In this document: one piece after another, positions 55,709-64,000 of the stretch
Numbering within the stretch: position 1 is the first letter of the stretch
How the letters are laid out: the number at the start of each line of letters is the position of its first letter
DNA from: an uncultured Agathobacter sp.
GTDB lineage: Bacteria > Bacillota > Clostridia > Lachnospirales > Lachnospiraceae
DNA: 64,000 nucleotides
Assembly (NCBI GenBank): GCA_934307695.1
Contig: CAKRCS010000012.1
Coordinates: 1 to 64,000 of the forward strand
Reading direction: 5' to 3'
The notes under the pieces: generated by a model
Databases searched by the model: none
Told to the model about the DNA's origin: nothing
Seen by the model: the letters and a program-made list of their open reading frames with translations, nothing else
Translations under genes and position numbers: made by a program

Positions 55709-56794
55709 ATGGAAAAGATTATTTTGACAGGCGACAGACCAACCGGCAGACTGCATGTAGGGCATTATGTCGGCTCGCTCAGACGCCGTGTTGAACTGCA
55801 GAACTCAGGCGAGTTCGACAAGATATATATTATGATCGCGGATGCGCAGGCGCTCACGGACAATTTTGACAATCCGGAAAAGGTGCGCCAGAACATCATC
55901 GAGGTGGCACTGGATTATTTATCCGTAGGACTTGATCCGGCAAAGTCCAACCTGTTTATCCAGTCTCAGGTTTCCGAGCTTACAGAGCTTACATTTTTCT
56001 ATTCCAATCTCGTTACGGTATCCCGCTTGCAGCGTAACCCTACCGTAAAATCAGAGATCCAGATGCGTAACTTTGAGACAAGCATTCCGGTTGGATTTTT
56101 CACATACCCGATCAGCCAGGCAGCCGACATCACCGCGTTTAAGGCAACGACCGTTCCGGTAGGTGAGGATCAGCTTCCGATGATTGAGCAGACCAGAGAG
56201 ATCGTGCGCAAGTTCAACTCCATCTATGATGAAGTGCTTGTGGAGCCGGAGGTGCTTCTTCCGGAGAATGAGGCGTGCATGCGTCTGCCGGGTACGGATG
56301 GCAAGGCAAAAATGAGCAAGTCCCTTGGCAACTGCATTTATCTTGCAGATACCGAGGAGGATGTAAAGAAAAAGATCATGAACATGTACACCGATCCGAC
56401 ACACATTCAGGTATCTGATCCGGGACACATTGAGGGCAACTGCGTATTCACTTATCTGGATGCGTTCAGCAAGCCGGAACACTTCGCAGAGTATCTTCCG
56501 GAGTACCAGAACCTCGATGAACTCAAGGAGCATTACAAGCGCGGCGGACTCGGAGATGTTAAGATCAAGAAGTTCTTAAACAACGTGATCCAGGAGGAGC
56601 TTGCACCGATCCGCGCAAGAAGGGCAGAGTTTGAGAAGGATATTCCTGCTGTATATGAGATCTTAAAAAAGGGCAGCGAGGTTGCAAGAGAGACTGCCGC
56701 ACAGACCTTGGCAGAGGTTAAGCGTGCAATGCAGATCAATTACTTCGAGGATACCGAGCTGATCCGTGCACAGAAAGAGAAGTATATTAAGTAG
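55709..56794 (+). CDS. trpS: tryptophanyl-tRNA synthetase
   Basis: 361 aa. Class I synthetase signatures: the HIGH-like [10 protein letters not shown] near residue 14-23 and the KMSKS motif in [15 protein letters not shown]. Additional TrpRS features are [13 protein letters not shown] and [16 protein letters not shown]. It charges tRNA-Trp. AGGGAGG precedes the ATG. Confidence 0.95.
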   Translation: MEKIILTGDRPTGRLHVGHYVGSLRRRVELQNSGEFDKIYIMIADAQALTDNFDNPEKVRQNIIEVALDYLSVGLDPAKSNLFIQSQVSELTELTFFYSNLVTVSRLQRNPTVKSEIQMRNFETSIPVGFFTYPISQAADITAFKATTVPVGEDQLPMIEQTREIVRKFNSIYDEVLVEPEVLLPENEACMRLPGTDGKAKMSKSLGNCIYLADTEEDVKKKIMNMYTDPTHIQVSDPGHIEGNCVFTYLDAFSKPEHFAEYLPEYQNLDELKEHYKRGGLGDVKIKKFLNNVIQEELAPIRARRAEFEKDIPAVYEILKKGSEVARETAAQTLAEVKRAMQINYFEDTELIRAQKEKYIK

Positions 56795-56807
56795 ATTCGG
56801 AGAAAGC

Positions 56808-57272
56808 ATGAAAAAGATTTGGACAATGGTGCTGGCAGTTGTGCTGGCGGTTGGCGTTTTTGGCGCCTGCGGTTCGGATGAGCCGGGGAACGAGCCGGAT
56901 GTGAAGGCAGTTGCACAGGCATTGCAGAATGGCATTCAATTTGAAGAGGCGTTGAGCGAATTGCCGCAGGACGAGATCGGGTATTACATCACGCTTGCGG
57001 ATGGCGTGAGCGGTGTGATGTATATCAGCTCTGGAAGCACCTCGGAGGAGATTGCCGTATTTCTAGCACCGGACAAGGACACGGCAGCGAAGATGCTTGC
57101 GAATATCAAAGAATATCTGCAAGCCCAGCGAAGCTCTTTTGCAGACTATCTGCCGGAGGAGGCAAAGCGTATCGATGATGCCCTTGTGGTACAGAAGGGG
57201 CGTTACGCAGTTCTTTGCGTATCCGCACAGACCGATACGGCAAAGCAGATCGTAGAAGATCAATTTAAATAG
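56808..57272 (+). CDS. DUF4358-like lipoprotein
   Basis: 154 aa from the ATG at 56808 (CGGAGA upstream). Signal and lipobox: TMVLAVVLAVGVFGACGSDE. The mature part (FEEALSELPQDEIGYYITLADGV...SSGSTSEEIAVFLAPDKDTAAKMLANIKEYL) matches the DUF4358 pattern. In this bacterial family such lipoproteins often precede MBOAT and DHHW genes, as here. The function is unknown. Confidence 0.75.
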   Translation: MKKIWTMVLAVVLAVGVFGACGSDEPGNEPDVKAVAQALQNGIQFEEALSELPQDEIGYYITLADGVSGVMYISSGSTSEEIAVFLAPDKDTAAKMLANIKEYLQAQRSSFADYLPEEAKRIDDALVVQKGRYAVLCVSAQTDTAKQIVEDQFK

Positions 57273-57286
57273 CGAAACAGACAGAC

Positions 57287-57323
57287 AAAAGGTGTTCAAC
57301 GCATATCACGGGACACCTTTTTT
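57287..57323 (+). terminator. intrinsic terminator after the DUF4358-like gene
   Basis: AAAAGGTGT and ACACCTTTT with TTTTTT at the end. It sits over the first candidate start of the next frame (57292), which argues for the later start of the MBOAT gene. Confidence 0.8.
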
Positions 57324-57396
57324 CTACTTTATGGGAAATTTTTGCGGAACATCTTTTAAGATGGCTCCATGTATGGAAAGGAAACGGAAAACACGT

Positions 57397-58872
57397 ATGG
57401 TATTTAGCAGTTTGGTATTTTTGTTTGCATTCCTGCCAATCGTATTACTTCTATATTATATATGCCCGAAGCGCGGACGCAATCTGGTGTTGTTTGCAGC
57501 GAGCCTTATCTTCTATGCGTGGGGAGAGCCGAGATATGTATGGATCATGCTGTTTTCCACTGTGTTTGATTACACAAACGGGCGGCTGATCTACTACTGG
57601 AAGGGCAGAGGATTTCATAAGCGGGCGAAGGCGGCGCTTGTCGTGGATGTATGCGGCAATCTTGCAATCCTTGGCTTTTTCAAGTATACGGACTTTTTCA
57701 TCGGGACGATCAACTCGATCAGCGGAGCAGGATTGTCGCTGCTTCGAATCGCGCTTCCAATCGGAATTTCCTTCTACACCTTCCAGACGATGTCGTACAC
57801 GATCGATGTGTACCGGGGCGTTGTCCCTGCACAGAAAAATATTCTGGATTTCGGCACTTATGTGACGCTCTTTCCACAGCTGATCGCAGGACCGATCGTG
57901 CAGTACAAGACGATCGGCGAGGAACTGCGGAGCAGGACGGAATCGTGGGAGGATTTCTCTTATGGCGCATTTCGGTTTACGGTCGGTCTGGCAAAAAAGG
58001 TGATCCTTGCGAACCAGATCGGGGCTTTGTATACACAGATATCCGCGAGCACACAGCTTACAACGGCTTCGGCGTGGCTTGGTGCGGCTGCGTACACGTT
58101 CCAGATCTACTTCGACTTTTCGGGATATTCGGATATGGCGATCGGACTTGGCAGAATGTTCGGATTTCATTTCCTGGAGAATTTTGACCACCCGTACATC
58201 TCCAAGAGCATTACGGAATTTTGGCGCAGATGGCACATCAGCCTGAGCTCCTGGTTCCGCGAGTATGTGTATATTCCGCTTGGAGGCAACCGGCGCGGAC
58301 TTGCAGTACAGATCCGGAACATCCTTATCGTATGGATGCTCACGGGATTGTGGCATGGCGCGAGCTGGAACTTTGTGCTGTGGGGACTCTACTACGGGCT
58401 GCTCCTTATGCTGGAAAAGATCTTATTTTCTGTCCGGAAGGAGAAACCGGGCAGGAATGCCGACAACGTGGACAGGAGCGGGAAAAGCGGCACGACAGTG
58501 CGAAGTATTCTGCGATCTGCATGGGGGCATGTGTATACAATGCTTCTGGTGGTGATCGGCTGGGTGATTTTTTCGCAGACCGATTTTGGAGAATTGCTCC
58601 GCTATCTGAAGGCAATGACCGGTATCGGAGCAGGTGCCGCAAACGGGGATGCCCTGTATTATCTGTCCTGCAATGCGGTGCTTTTTGCCGTGCTGATCGT
58701 CTGCTCACTGAACTGGAAGCCTCTGTTTGACAGAACGCAGGCGTGGCTACAAGGCAGGTCGGCAGTTTTGGCGGAGATCGTCAAAATTGTGATCATGCTG
58801 TTGCTGTTCGGGCTGTCGCTGGCTTTTCTGGTCGGGGACAGCTACAATCCGTTTTTGTATTTCCGTTTCTAG
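57397..58872 (+). CDS. MBOAT family O-acyltransferase (AlgI/DltB-like)
   Basis: 491 aa from the ATG at 57397; earlier in-frame starts lie in or near the terminator and give unlikely sequence. About ten membrane segments. Landmarks: FYAWGEPRYVWIM, PIGISFYTFQTMSYTIDVYRG, FPQLIAGPIVQY, DFSGYSDMAIGLGRMFGF, FWRRWHISLSSWFREYVYIPLGG, and the catalytic His in LTGLWHGASWNFVLWG. It passes acyl groups, usually acetyl, across the membrane onto surface polymers. It works with the next gene. Confidence 0.92.
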   Translation: MVFSSLVFLFAFLPIVLLLYYICPKRGRNLVLFAASLIFYAWGEPRYVWIMLFSTVFDYTNGRLIYYWKGRGFHKRAKAALVVDVCGNLAILGFFKYTDFFIGTINSISGAGLSLLRIALPIGISFYTFQTMSYTIDVYRGVVPAQKNILDFGTYVTLFPQLIAGPIVQYKTIGEELRSRTESWEDFSYGAFRFTVGLAKKVILANQIGALYTQISASTQLTTASAWLGAAAYTFQIYFDFSGYSDMAIGLGRMFGFHFLENFDHPYISKSITEFWRRWHISLSSWFREYVYIPLGGNRRGLAVQIRNILIVWMLTGLWHGASWNFVLWGLYYGLLLMLEKILFSVRKEKPGRNADNVDRSGKSGTTVRSILRSAWGHVYTMLLVVIGWVIFSQTDFGELLRYLKAMTGIGAGAANGDALYYLSCNAVLFAVLIVCSLNWKPLFDRTQAWLQGRSAVLAEIVKIVIMLLLFGLSLAFLVGDSYNPFLYFRF

Positions 58873-58882
58873 GAGGTGTGAT

Positions 58883-60055
58883 GTGAAGAGACAAGGTATT
58901 GGAATTGGCATTGCATTTATCGCGCTGTGTGCGGGAATCAGTCTGGCAGGCATCCTTACGAAGGATCGAGACTTTTCGGAAAATGAAAATAGATATCTGG
59001 CATCTGTGCCGAAGTTTTCATGGGCGGATTTCTGGTCGGGTGAGTTTCAGGACAAGCTGGAGACGTATCTTAATGATCAGATCTGGCAGAGGGACGGCTG
59101 GATCACGGTAAAGACGGCGGTTGAAAAGCTGTGCGGGGATACCGATATCGGCGGGGCGTATGTCGGCAAGGACGGGTACGACTTCGAGAAGATCCTTCCG
59201 GAGGATGTGGACGATGCACTGGTAGAACGTAACATCGCGGCAGTTGCGGATTATCTGGAATACTGTTCGGCGACCATAGATGAAAAGCAGCTTTCCTTTA
59301 TGCTGGTGCCGACCTCCGGGCTGGTACTTGAGGAGAAGCTGCCGGATCATGCGATCCTGTTTGACCAGCGCGCATATATCGGGCGCATTGCAGAGGCAAT
59401 GAGCGGGTACAATTTTATTTCGCCGGAGGAGGTGCTGCGGGAACATGCACAGGAGGGTGTCTATTATCACACGGACCACCATTGGACGACGCGCGGCGCG
59501 TTTTTCGCATATCAGGACTGGTGCGGCAAAACAGGGCATACCGTCCGAAGTGAGGATGATTACGAGGTAAAACAGGTGTCCGATTCCTTCCGGGGCAGTT
59601 TGTATTCAAAGATCCTCGATTACGATTCTGTCTATGATTCAATCGAGATCATGCAGCGGATTCCGACGGTAGAGGAACTTGCGTCCGCGCAACTGGATGG
59701 ATATAGCATAACTGCGGACGGGAAAGAACTGGATGGGATCTATCAGGAGGAATATTTGGATAGGAAGGATAAATATGCGTACTTTTTCGGCGGGAATTAT
59801 GGCGAGGTCCGTATTGAACACACCGAAAAAAATGGCAAAGGAAACCTTCTTATTATAAAAGATTCCTTTGCCAATGCCTTTGCTCCGTTTCTGATAGAGG
59901 ACTATGATAACCTCTACATGATCGATCTGCGCTATTATAGTGGAGATATGACTTCTTATATAGAAGAAAACCAGATCACGGATGTGTTGGTATTATATAA
60001 TGTAGCGAATTTTATTTCCGACAAGAACATCTATAAATTAAGCCGTGGCTTGTAG
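58883..60055 (+). CDS. DHHW family surface protein (AlgX/AlgJ-like)
   Basis: 390 aa from a GTG at 58883, which has AGGAGG at 58871-58876; an overlapping ATG at 58881 is out of frame. A membrane anchor or signal (FIALCAGISLAGILT) leads to RDFSENENRYLASVPKFSW. The SGNH-like catalytic Asp-His is TDHHWT at 197-202 and the Ser is in LLIIKDSFANAF. DHHW proteins complete O-acetylation of exported polymers together with MBOAT proteins. The two genes are 10 nt apart. Confidence 0.9.
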   Translation: MKRQGIGIGIAFIALCAGISLAGILTKDRDFSENENRYLASVPKFSWADFWSGEFQDKLETYLNDQIWQRDGWITVKTAVEKLCGDTDIGGAYVGKDGYDFEKILPEDVDDALVERNIAAVADYLEYCSATIDEKQLSFMLVPTSGLVLEEKLPDHAILFDQRAYIGRIAEAMSGYNFISPEEVLREHAQEGVYYHTDHHWTTRGAFFAYQDWCGKTGHTVRSEDDYEVKQVSDSFRGSLYSKILDYDSVYDSIEIMQRIPTVEELASAQLDGYSITADGKELDGIYQEEYLDRKDKYAYFFGGNYGEVRIEHTEKNGKGNLLIIKDSFANAFAPFLIEDYDNLYMIDLRYYSGDMTSYIEENQITDVLVLYNVANFISDKNIYKLSRGL

Positions 60056-60058
60056 CGC

Positions 60059-60949
60059 TTATCTGCCTTCAAAGCGGCCGCTGGCTCCGCACGGGAGGAC
60101 AAGACCGTTGGAGGTGACCGGAAGCCCGATTTCCTCGGCACTTACGGTTCCGTTGAAGTCCCTGAGGGTGGTGCTTATCATATAGGTAAGCACTGCCGGC
60201 TGCAAACCGGTAGTGTAGGAATTGATCAGGAAAAATAACGGCTGTTTGGTCAGAAGCTGTGTGCAAAGCTGCACAAGCGGATAAACAGATTCCTCGATCT
60301 TCCAGATCTCGCCCTTTGGACCTCTGCCGTAGGATGGCGGGTCCATGATGATCGCATCGTAGTGATTGCCGCGGCGGATCTCGCGTTCAACGAACTTAAC
60401 ACAGTCATCGACCAGCCAGCGGATCGGTGCTTCGCCCAGTCCGGAGGAGATCGCATTTTCCTTTGCCCAGGTGACCATACCCTTTGAGGCATCAACGTGT
60501 GTGACGCTCGCGCCCGCCGCTGCCGCTGCAAGTGTGGCACCGCCGGTGTAGGCGAACAGATTTAAGACCTTGATCTCACGATCAGGGTTCTTTTCTTTTG
60601 CATCGGCAATCTTTTTGGAGAACCAGTCCCAGTTGGTTGCCTGCTCCGGGAACAGCCCGGTGTGCTTAAAGCTGAATGGCTTCAAATGAAAAGTAAGCTC
60701 TTTTCCGATAGGGAGCTCGTAGTGAATGGCCCATTCCTGCGGCAGATCAAAAAACTCCCACTCGCCGCCGCCCTTGGCACTTCTGTGATAATGTCCGTTC
60801 ATCTTCTTCCAGCCCTTGTCAGTCTTTGGGGTGTCCCAGATGACCTGCGGGTCCGGGCGAACCAGCGTATATGGTCCCCAGTGCTCTAATTTTTCTCCGG
60901 CGGAGCAATCAATGACGCAATAATCTTTCCAGCGATCAGCTATCCACAT
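60059..60949 (-). CDS. class I SAM-dependent methyltransferase, rRNA methylase-like
   Basis: 296 aa. An N-terminal substrate-binding part is followed by the Rossmann methyltransferase: VLNLFAYTGGATLAAAAAGA (motif I), THVDASKGMVTWAKENA, and DAIIMDPPSYGRGPKGEIWK (motif IV, the DPPSY form found in RlmI/RlmK-type 23S rRNA methylases). The target RNA base is not decided. AGAGG precedes the ATG. It converges with the DHHW gene, 3 nt apart. Confidence 0.85.
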   Translation of the reverse strand: MWIADRWKDYCVIDCSAGEKLEHWGPYTLVRPDPQVIWDTPKTDKGWKKMNGHYHRSAKGGGEWEFFDLPQEWAIHYELPIGKELTFHLKPFSFKHTGLFPEQATNWDWFSKKIADAKEKNPDREIKVLNLFAYTGGATLAAAAAGASVTHVDASKGMVTWAKENAISSGLGEAPIRWLVDDCVKFVEREIRRGNHYDAIIMDPPSYGRGPKGEIWKIEESVYPLVQLCTQLLTKQPLFFLINSYTTGLQPAVLTYMISTTLRDFNGTVSAEEIGLPVTSNGLVLPCGASGRFEGR

Positions 60950-61143
60950 GTTAAAACCTCTTTCTTCATTATAGCAATTTGTTCGTTAATCTATTTGATA
61001 GGATTTTAACATAAAGTGGCGGGTTTTACTAGGCAGAAAAAAGCAGATTGTCTGCATCAGAAATTTGTTGACGGATATAGCCGCACCACGCATAATAAAA
61101 ACAGGAGCAGATATTTTGGGGAAACATATAAGGGGAAATCGCG

Positions 61144-61878
61144 ATGAAAAAACGGATCATGGGATTACTTTTGTGCATGGCTTTTATTCTGACTGCCTGT
61201 GCAGGAAGCAAAAAAGCGCAAGGGGTGTATTACAGCAAGATTAGTGAGAAGGACATCAGCCAGAAATATCAGTCGGGAGCATGCTATCGCTGCTCCCTGC
61301 TGCACTACGATGGGAAAATGTACACCTCCTGTTACACAGCCGGGACAGAGGACAAAGGGGAGCTGCCTTTGGAGTCGGTTCTGGGGGAAGAGATCGGCAA
61401 GGTTTACGGGAACCGTCTGGTCTACTGGTCAACGGATGGCGGAGAACTGTCGGAGAGTACCCTGGAAGGCACTTTATACCGGATGAATGGATATGGTGAG
61501 GATTTCCGCGTCGCACTCTATTGTGAAAGCCAGATGCCGTATGCGGACACTACCTATCATCTGCTGGTGTTTGAACATCTAAACGATATCACGCTGGAAA
61601 AGGGAAGCGAGCTGTTTCAGGAGCGGATGCATCTGGATCAGGCAGTTAAAGTGGATGGAGAACCGGATGGATTTTCGGCTGCCGAATTTCTGGAAGCTTT
61701 AAATAATGGCACATTTATAGATCCGGAGGATGCAGCGTATCCGGCGCTTGATAACCTGCCGTCATACGAGCTGACCTTCTGGGAACCGACCGGACTTTCC
61801 GACCGGATCACGGCATATGAAGATGGCTATGTTTCCTATCAGAGCGGAAGGGAAACCTTTGTGATCGGGATAAACTGA
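61144..61878 (+). CDS. predicted lipoprotein, unknown function
   Basis: 244 aa. Signal with lipobox (GLLLCMAFILTACAGS). The mature part is acidic and beta-rich, with two Cys near the start (ACYRCSLLHYDGKMYTSCY) that may form a disulfide. No known domain recognised. GGGGAAA precedes the ATG. It stands alone between the methyltransferase and the Ig-like protein. Confidence 0.75.
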   Translation: MKKRIMGLLLCMAFILTACAGSKKAQGVYYSKISEKDISQKYQSGACYRCSLLHYDGKMYTSCYTAGTEDKGELPLESVLGEEIGKVYGNRLVYWSTDGGELSESTLEGTLYRMNGYGEDFRVALYCESQMPYADTTYHLLVFEHLNDITLEKGSELFQERMHLDQAVKVDGEPDGFSAAEFLEALNNGTFIDPEDAAYPALDNLPSYELTFWEPTGLSDRITAYEDGYVSYQSGRETFVIGIN

Positions 61879-61973
61879 TACCTCTTTACATACGGATATG
61901 CTTTGTGCTAAAATGGCATCGGTCGTAGAGTAGTTCCCCAGAAGGGGCAACGCGATACACAAGGAGGAAAAAA

Positions 61974-63011
61974 ATGAAGTTTCAGAGTATTGTAAAAAAG
62001 GGTCTGACAGCAGTTCTTGCACTTGCTATGATTGTTACGGCTGCACCGCAGCCGGCGTTCGCAGCAGGCAGCACAAAGAACCTTGTCAAGCTGGAGTATG
62101 TGGAAAGCAATGACTCACTTGAGTCTAGCAACTATTCTGGATTGTATGAAGGAATTACAACACCGGATGACGAATTTTATGCACAGAAGGATATTCTGTT
62201 CCTGGATGCATCTTTGGAGGGAAATATTACATATAACCTTGCCGGAAAGTACAGTAAGTTAAGTGGCAAGATTGTTACAAAGAAGGATACCGGATCAGGA
62301 AATTACACAGTATCCTTTTACGGAGACGGAAAGCTGTTAAAGGAGTATACGGATATCACCCATGAACATCAGGGCATCAGCTTCTCTGTAAATGTTGCAG
62401 GCGTTAAGGAATTAAAGATCACCAGCGAAAACAGCGGCTCATATAGTTACGGCTGGGTATTCCTCGCAAAGCCGACCTTGACCTGCGGCACACTTACCTT
62501 AAGCGATGAGACTCTTGAGATGAACGCAAAGGACAGCACTTTTGTTACTTACAGCTACACCGATACAAAGGGCAATGAAAAGACCACCGGAGCAAAGTGG
62601 AAGAGCAGCAATACAAAGATTGCAAAGGTTTCCTCTAAGGGCAAGATCGTTGCAGTAGCAGTTGGCTCCTGCAAGGTTACCTGTACCATAGGTGGTGTTT
62701 CTAAGAGCGTAAAGGTCGTTGTACTTCCAAAGAAGGTAACCGGTGTTAAGGAACTTTCCAAGGGAAAGAACGAGATCCAGCTGACCTGGGCTGCACAGAA
62801 GGGTGTTTCTTCTTATCAGGTTTATATGTATGATGTGGATCTGGAAGAGTACACATTGGTTGCAACCACAAAGGGAGCTGTCAACAGCGCCCGTGTGAAG
62901 GATCTGTCAAAGAACACCTCTTACAAGTTCAAGGTTCGTGCCGTATTGAAGGCAGGAAAGAACTACAACGGAGCTTACAGTAAGGTAGTTACGATCAAGA
63001 CAAGCAAATAA
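61974..63011 (+). CDS. secreted Ig-like (BIG2)/Fn3 protein
   Basis: 345 aa. Signal peptide ending in PQPAFAAG. Residues about 25-160 are a jelly-roll-like N-terminal part. A BIG2-type Ig domain (WKSSNTKIAKVSSKGKIVAV, then GSCKVTCTIGGVSKSVKVVV) is followed by a C-terminal Fn3 domain (LTWAAQKGVSSYQVYMYDVD...YKFKVRAVLKAGKNYNG). It probably binds carbohydrate or cell-surface partners outside the cell; this is inference from the domains. AAGGAGG precedes the ATG. Confidence 0.82.
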   Translation: MKFQSIVKKGLTAVLALAMIVTAAPQPAFAAGSTKNLVKLEYVESNDSLESSNYSGLYEGITTPDDEFYAQKDILFLDASLEGNITYNLAGKYSKLSGKIVTKKDTGSGNYTVSFYGDGKLLKEYTDITHEHQGISFSVNVAGVKELKITSENSGSYSYGWVFLAKPTLTCGTLTLSDETLEMNAKDSTFVTYSYTDTKGNEKTTGAKWKSSNTKIAKVSSKGKIVAVAVGSCKVTCTIGGVSKSVKVVVLPKKVTGVKELSKGKNEIQLTWAAQKGVSSYQVYMYDVDLEEYTLVATTKGAVNSARVKDLSKNTSYKFKVRAVLKAGKNYNGAYSKVVTIKTSK

Positions 63012-63025
63012 GCAATAGTACGACC

Positions 63026-63060
63026 CTCCTTACGGAACTAAACGTAAGGAGGATTTTTTG
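63026..63060 (+). terminator. intrinsic terminator of the Ig-like protein gene
   Basis: CCTCCTTACG pairs with CGTAAGGAGG, a perfect 10-bp stem, followed by ATTTTTT. Confidence 0.9.
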
Positions 63061-63067
63061 TTTATAG

Positions 63068-63290
63068 GATTCGGGTGTCAAAAGGTACCTTTCTGAAAAG
63101 TGGCTGTCATAATGCACAATATAATGCAATGAGGAACTGTATGGGCTACTCGTTACTAAATTCCTGCAAGTGAAACGCCGCAGGAATTGTATGTAACGCG
63201 AGCAAGCCCATCCAAGCGGGAGCGGGTTCTGAATGCATTATATTGTGCATTATGACAAGGAGTCAAAAATCACCGTTTGACACCTGAATC
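63068..63290. repeat. 223-bp nested inverted-repeat element (MITE-like or structured RNA)
   Basis: The outer arms GATTCGGGTGTCAAA (63068-63082) and TTTGACACCTGAATC (63276-63290) pair with one mismatch. Inside, a perfect 24-bp inverted repeat has arms at 63105-63128 and 63234-63257 (TGTCATAATG.../...CATTATGACA). Further in, ATGGGCT/AGCCCAT and AATTCCTGC/GCAGGAATT continue the same fold. Almost the whole element collapses into one long hairpin. There is no ORF. Confidence 0.8.
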
Positions 63291-63361
63291 TTTACAGGAA
63301 ATTACTTTTGCGGATAATAAAAATAGTAACAAAATTTTTTGAAAAAATTTGTAAAAAGTGC

Positions 63362-63390
63362 TTGCTTTTTGCTTTGCAGGCATGTATAAT
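63362..63390 (+). promoter_or_regulatory. promoter of the S10 ribosomal protein operon
   Basis: TTGCTT (63362-63367) and TATAAT (63385-63390) with a 17-nt spacer; the start would be near 63397. Confidence 0.7.
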
Positions 63391-63396
63391 AGCTTT

Positions 63397-63643
63397 TGCT
63401 GTGGCATGATAGCTGTGAAGCGTGAGGTTGCTGCCTTCGTGGCAGGTTTTCCGTGGAGCGAATGTCAAGTTAGGAAACTGACGGCAAGTCACTGTACAAA
63501 CATCGTCTACATAAGGTAGAAACAACGTGTGAAGATAGCGAAAGAGATATGGCATGTTTCTTAAGCAGGACACACACGGAGAAGTGTACAGTCACCACTT
63601 GTCGTACTGAAATTTTAAGTGCGAAAAGGAGGCGGCTTTTTTT
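63397..63643 (+). promoter_or_regulatory. long 5' leader of rpsJ, probable ribosomal-protein autoregulatory region
   Basis: About 247 nt of untranslated sequence precede rpsJ. It has several local hairpins and a long-range complement (CACTGTACA near 63493 with TGTACAGTC near 63587). Leaders of S10 operons in other bacteria bind L4 for feedback control; whether this one does is inference. AAAAGGAGG near 63625-63632 is the rpsJ ribosome site. Confidence 0.45.
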
Positions 63644-63961
63644 ATGGCAAGTCAAGTAATGAGAATCACTCTCAAGGCGTATGATCACGAATTAGTAGAT
63701 TCATCCGCAAAGAAAATCATCGAGACTGTAAAGAAGAACGGATCACAGGTGAGCGGACCGGTACCTCTTCCAACTAAGAGGGAAGTAGTTACGATCTTAA
63801 GAGCAACTCACAAGTACAAGGATTCCCGTGAGCAGTTCGAGCAGAGAACTCACAAGAGACTCATCGATATCATTACACCAACCCAGAAGACTGTTGATGC
63901 TTTATCACGTCTTGAGATGCCAGCTGGTGTTTACATCGATATCAAAATGAAAGAGAAGTAA
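63644..63961 (+). CDS. rpsJ: 30S ribosomal protein S10
   Basis: 105 aa, the standard length. Sequence landmarks: [57 protein letters not shown], and [17 protein letters not shown]10 is a 30S head protein and also acts in transcription antitermination as NusE. It is the first gene of the S10 operon; rplC would be expected next, beyond the window. AAAAGGAGG lies upstream of the ATG. Confidence 0.98.
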   Translation: MASQVMRITLKAYDHELVDSSAKKIIETVKKNGSQVSGPVPLPTKREVVTILRATHKYKDSREQFEQRTHKRLIDIITPTQKTVDALSRLEMPAGVYIDIKMKEK

Positions 63962-64000
63962 TTCTCAGAGCAAACATTCCTTATTATAAGGAACCTAGAT

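Noticed and set aside
57292..57396. Earlier starts for the MBOAT gene
   Set aside because: They lie in or next to an intrinsic terminator and add non-family residues; the ATG at 57397 gives a standard MBOAT N-terminus.
61920..61960. CCCC-AGAA-GGGG hairpin before the Ig-like protein considered as a riboswitch
   Set aside because: Only one short stem is present, without the conserved cores of the c-di-GMP, guanidine or other known classes.

Overview
The window looks like a chromosomal segment of a Gram-positive, spore-forming Clostridia, most likely Lachnospiraceae (Roseburia/Agathobacter-like). The reasons are a SpoVT regulator, strong AGGAGG-type ribosome binding sites, TTGACA/TATAAT-type promoters, ROK glucokinase, an NADP-type GdhA, ThiT, and DUF624, DUF4173, DUF2975 and DUF4358 proteins typical of that family. 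The species assignment is inference. Most of the window is housekeeping DNA; accessory DNA is concentrated at about 28.6-38.0 kb, 40.0-40.3 kb, 44.0-47.0 kb, 52.8-53.2 kb and 63.07-63.29 kb.

Layout. 0-10 kb: initiator tRNA and tRNA-Phe, a strong promoter in front of an unassigned structured region, a GNAT-RsgA fusion, PspC, two further acetyltransferases around a tRNA-Gly, two overlapping Nudix hydrolases, a divergent pepF-pepP peptidase pair, and an AlaX-type tRNA editing protein. 10-28 kb: galM, a D-2-hydroxyacid dehydrogenase, a zinc-dependent phospholipase C-like protein, a DHH phosphoesterase-HAD phosphatase fusion, the aroE-aroK-yesL run, a cation/proton antiporter, a manganese (yybP-ykoY) riboswitch controlling a Ca2+/cation antiporter, spoVT, a class A penicillin-binding protein with a repetitive acidic tail, glucokinase, a TPP riboswitch controlling thiT, and gdhA.

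28.7-36.7 kb: a complete type II-A CRISPR-Cas locus. The tracrRNA, readable from the sequence, is transcribed away from cas9 from its own promoter. cas9, cas1, cas2 and csn2 follow, then a 52-bp leader ending in ATTTGAG, and an array of 27 repeats and 26 spacers whose last repeats decay. Behind the array lie small or broken genes, including a truncated Cu/Zn superoxide dismutase fragment.

38-47 kb: a two-gene SufC/SufB-like (minimal SUF, SMS-type) pair, palindromic repeats, a DUF2975-HTH-DUF4173 membrane module, a threonine aldolase-like enzyme, an unexplained array of about eight 73-nt hairpin-forming tandem repeats, an XRE regulator, a secreted protein, and a degenerate group II intron lodged behind a terminator. 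47-51.3 kb: a sugar ABC transporter operon with its LacI regulator and a palindromic operator at the start of transcription. 51-64 kb: an acyltransferase, a CapA-like protein, a DHH phosphoesterase, trpS, a DUF4358-MBOAT-DHHW surface acylation cluster, an RNA methyltransferase-like protein, secreted or lipid-anchored proteins, a 223-bp inverted-repeat element, and the start of the S10 ribosomal protein operon with a 247-nt leader.
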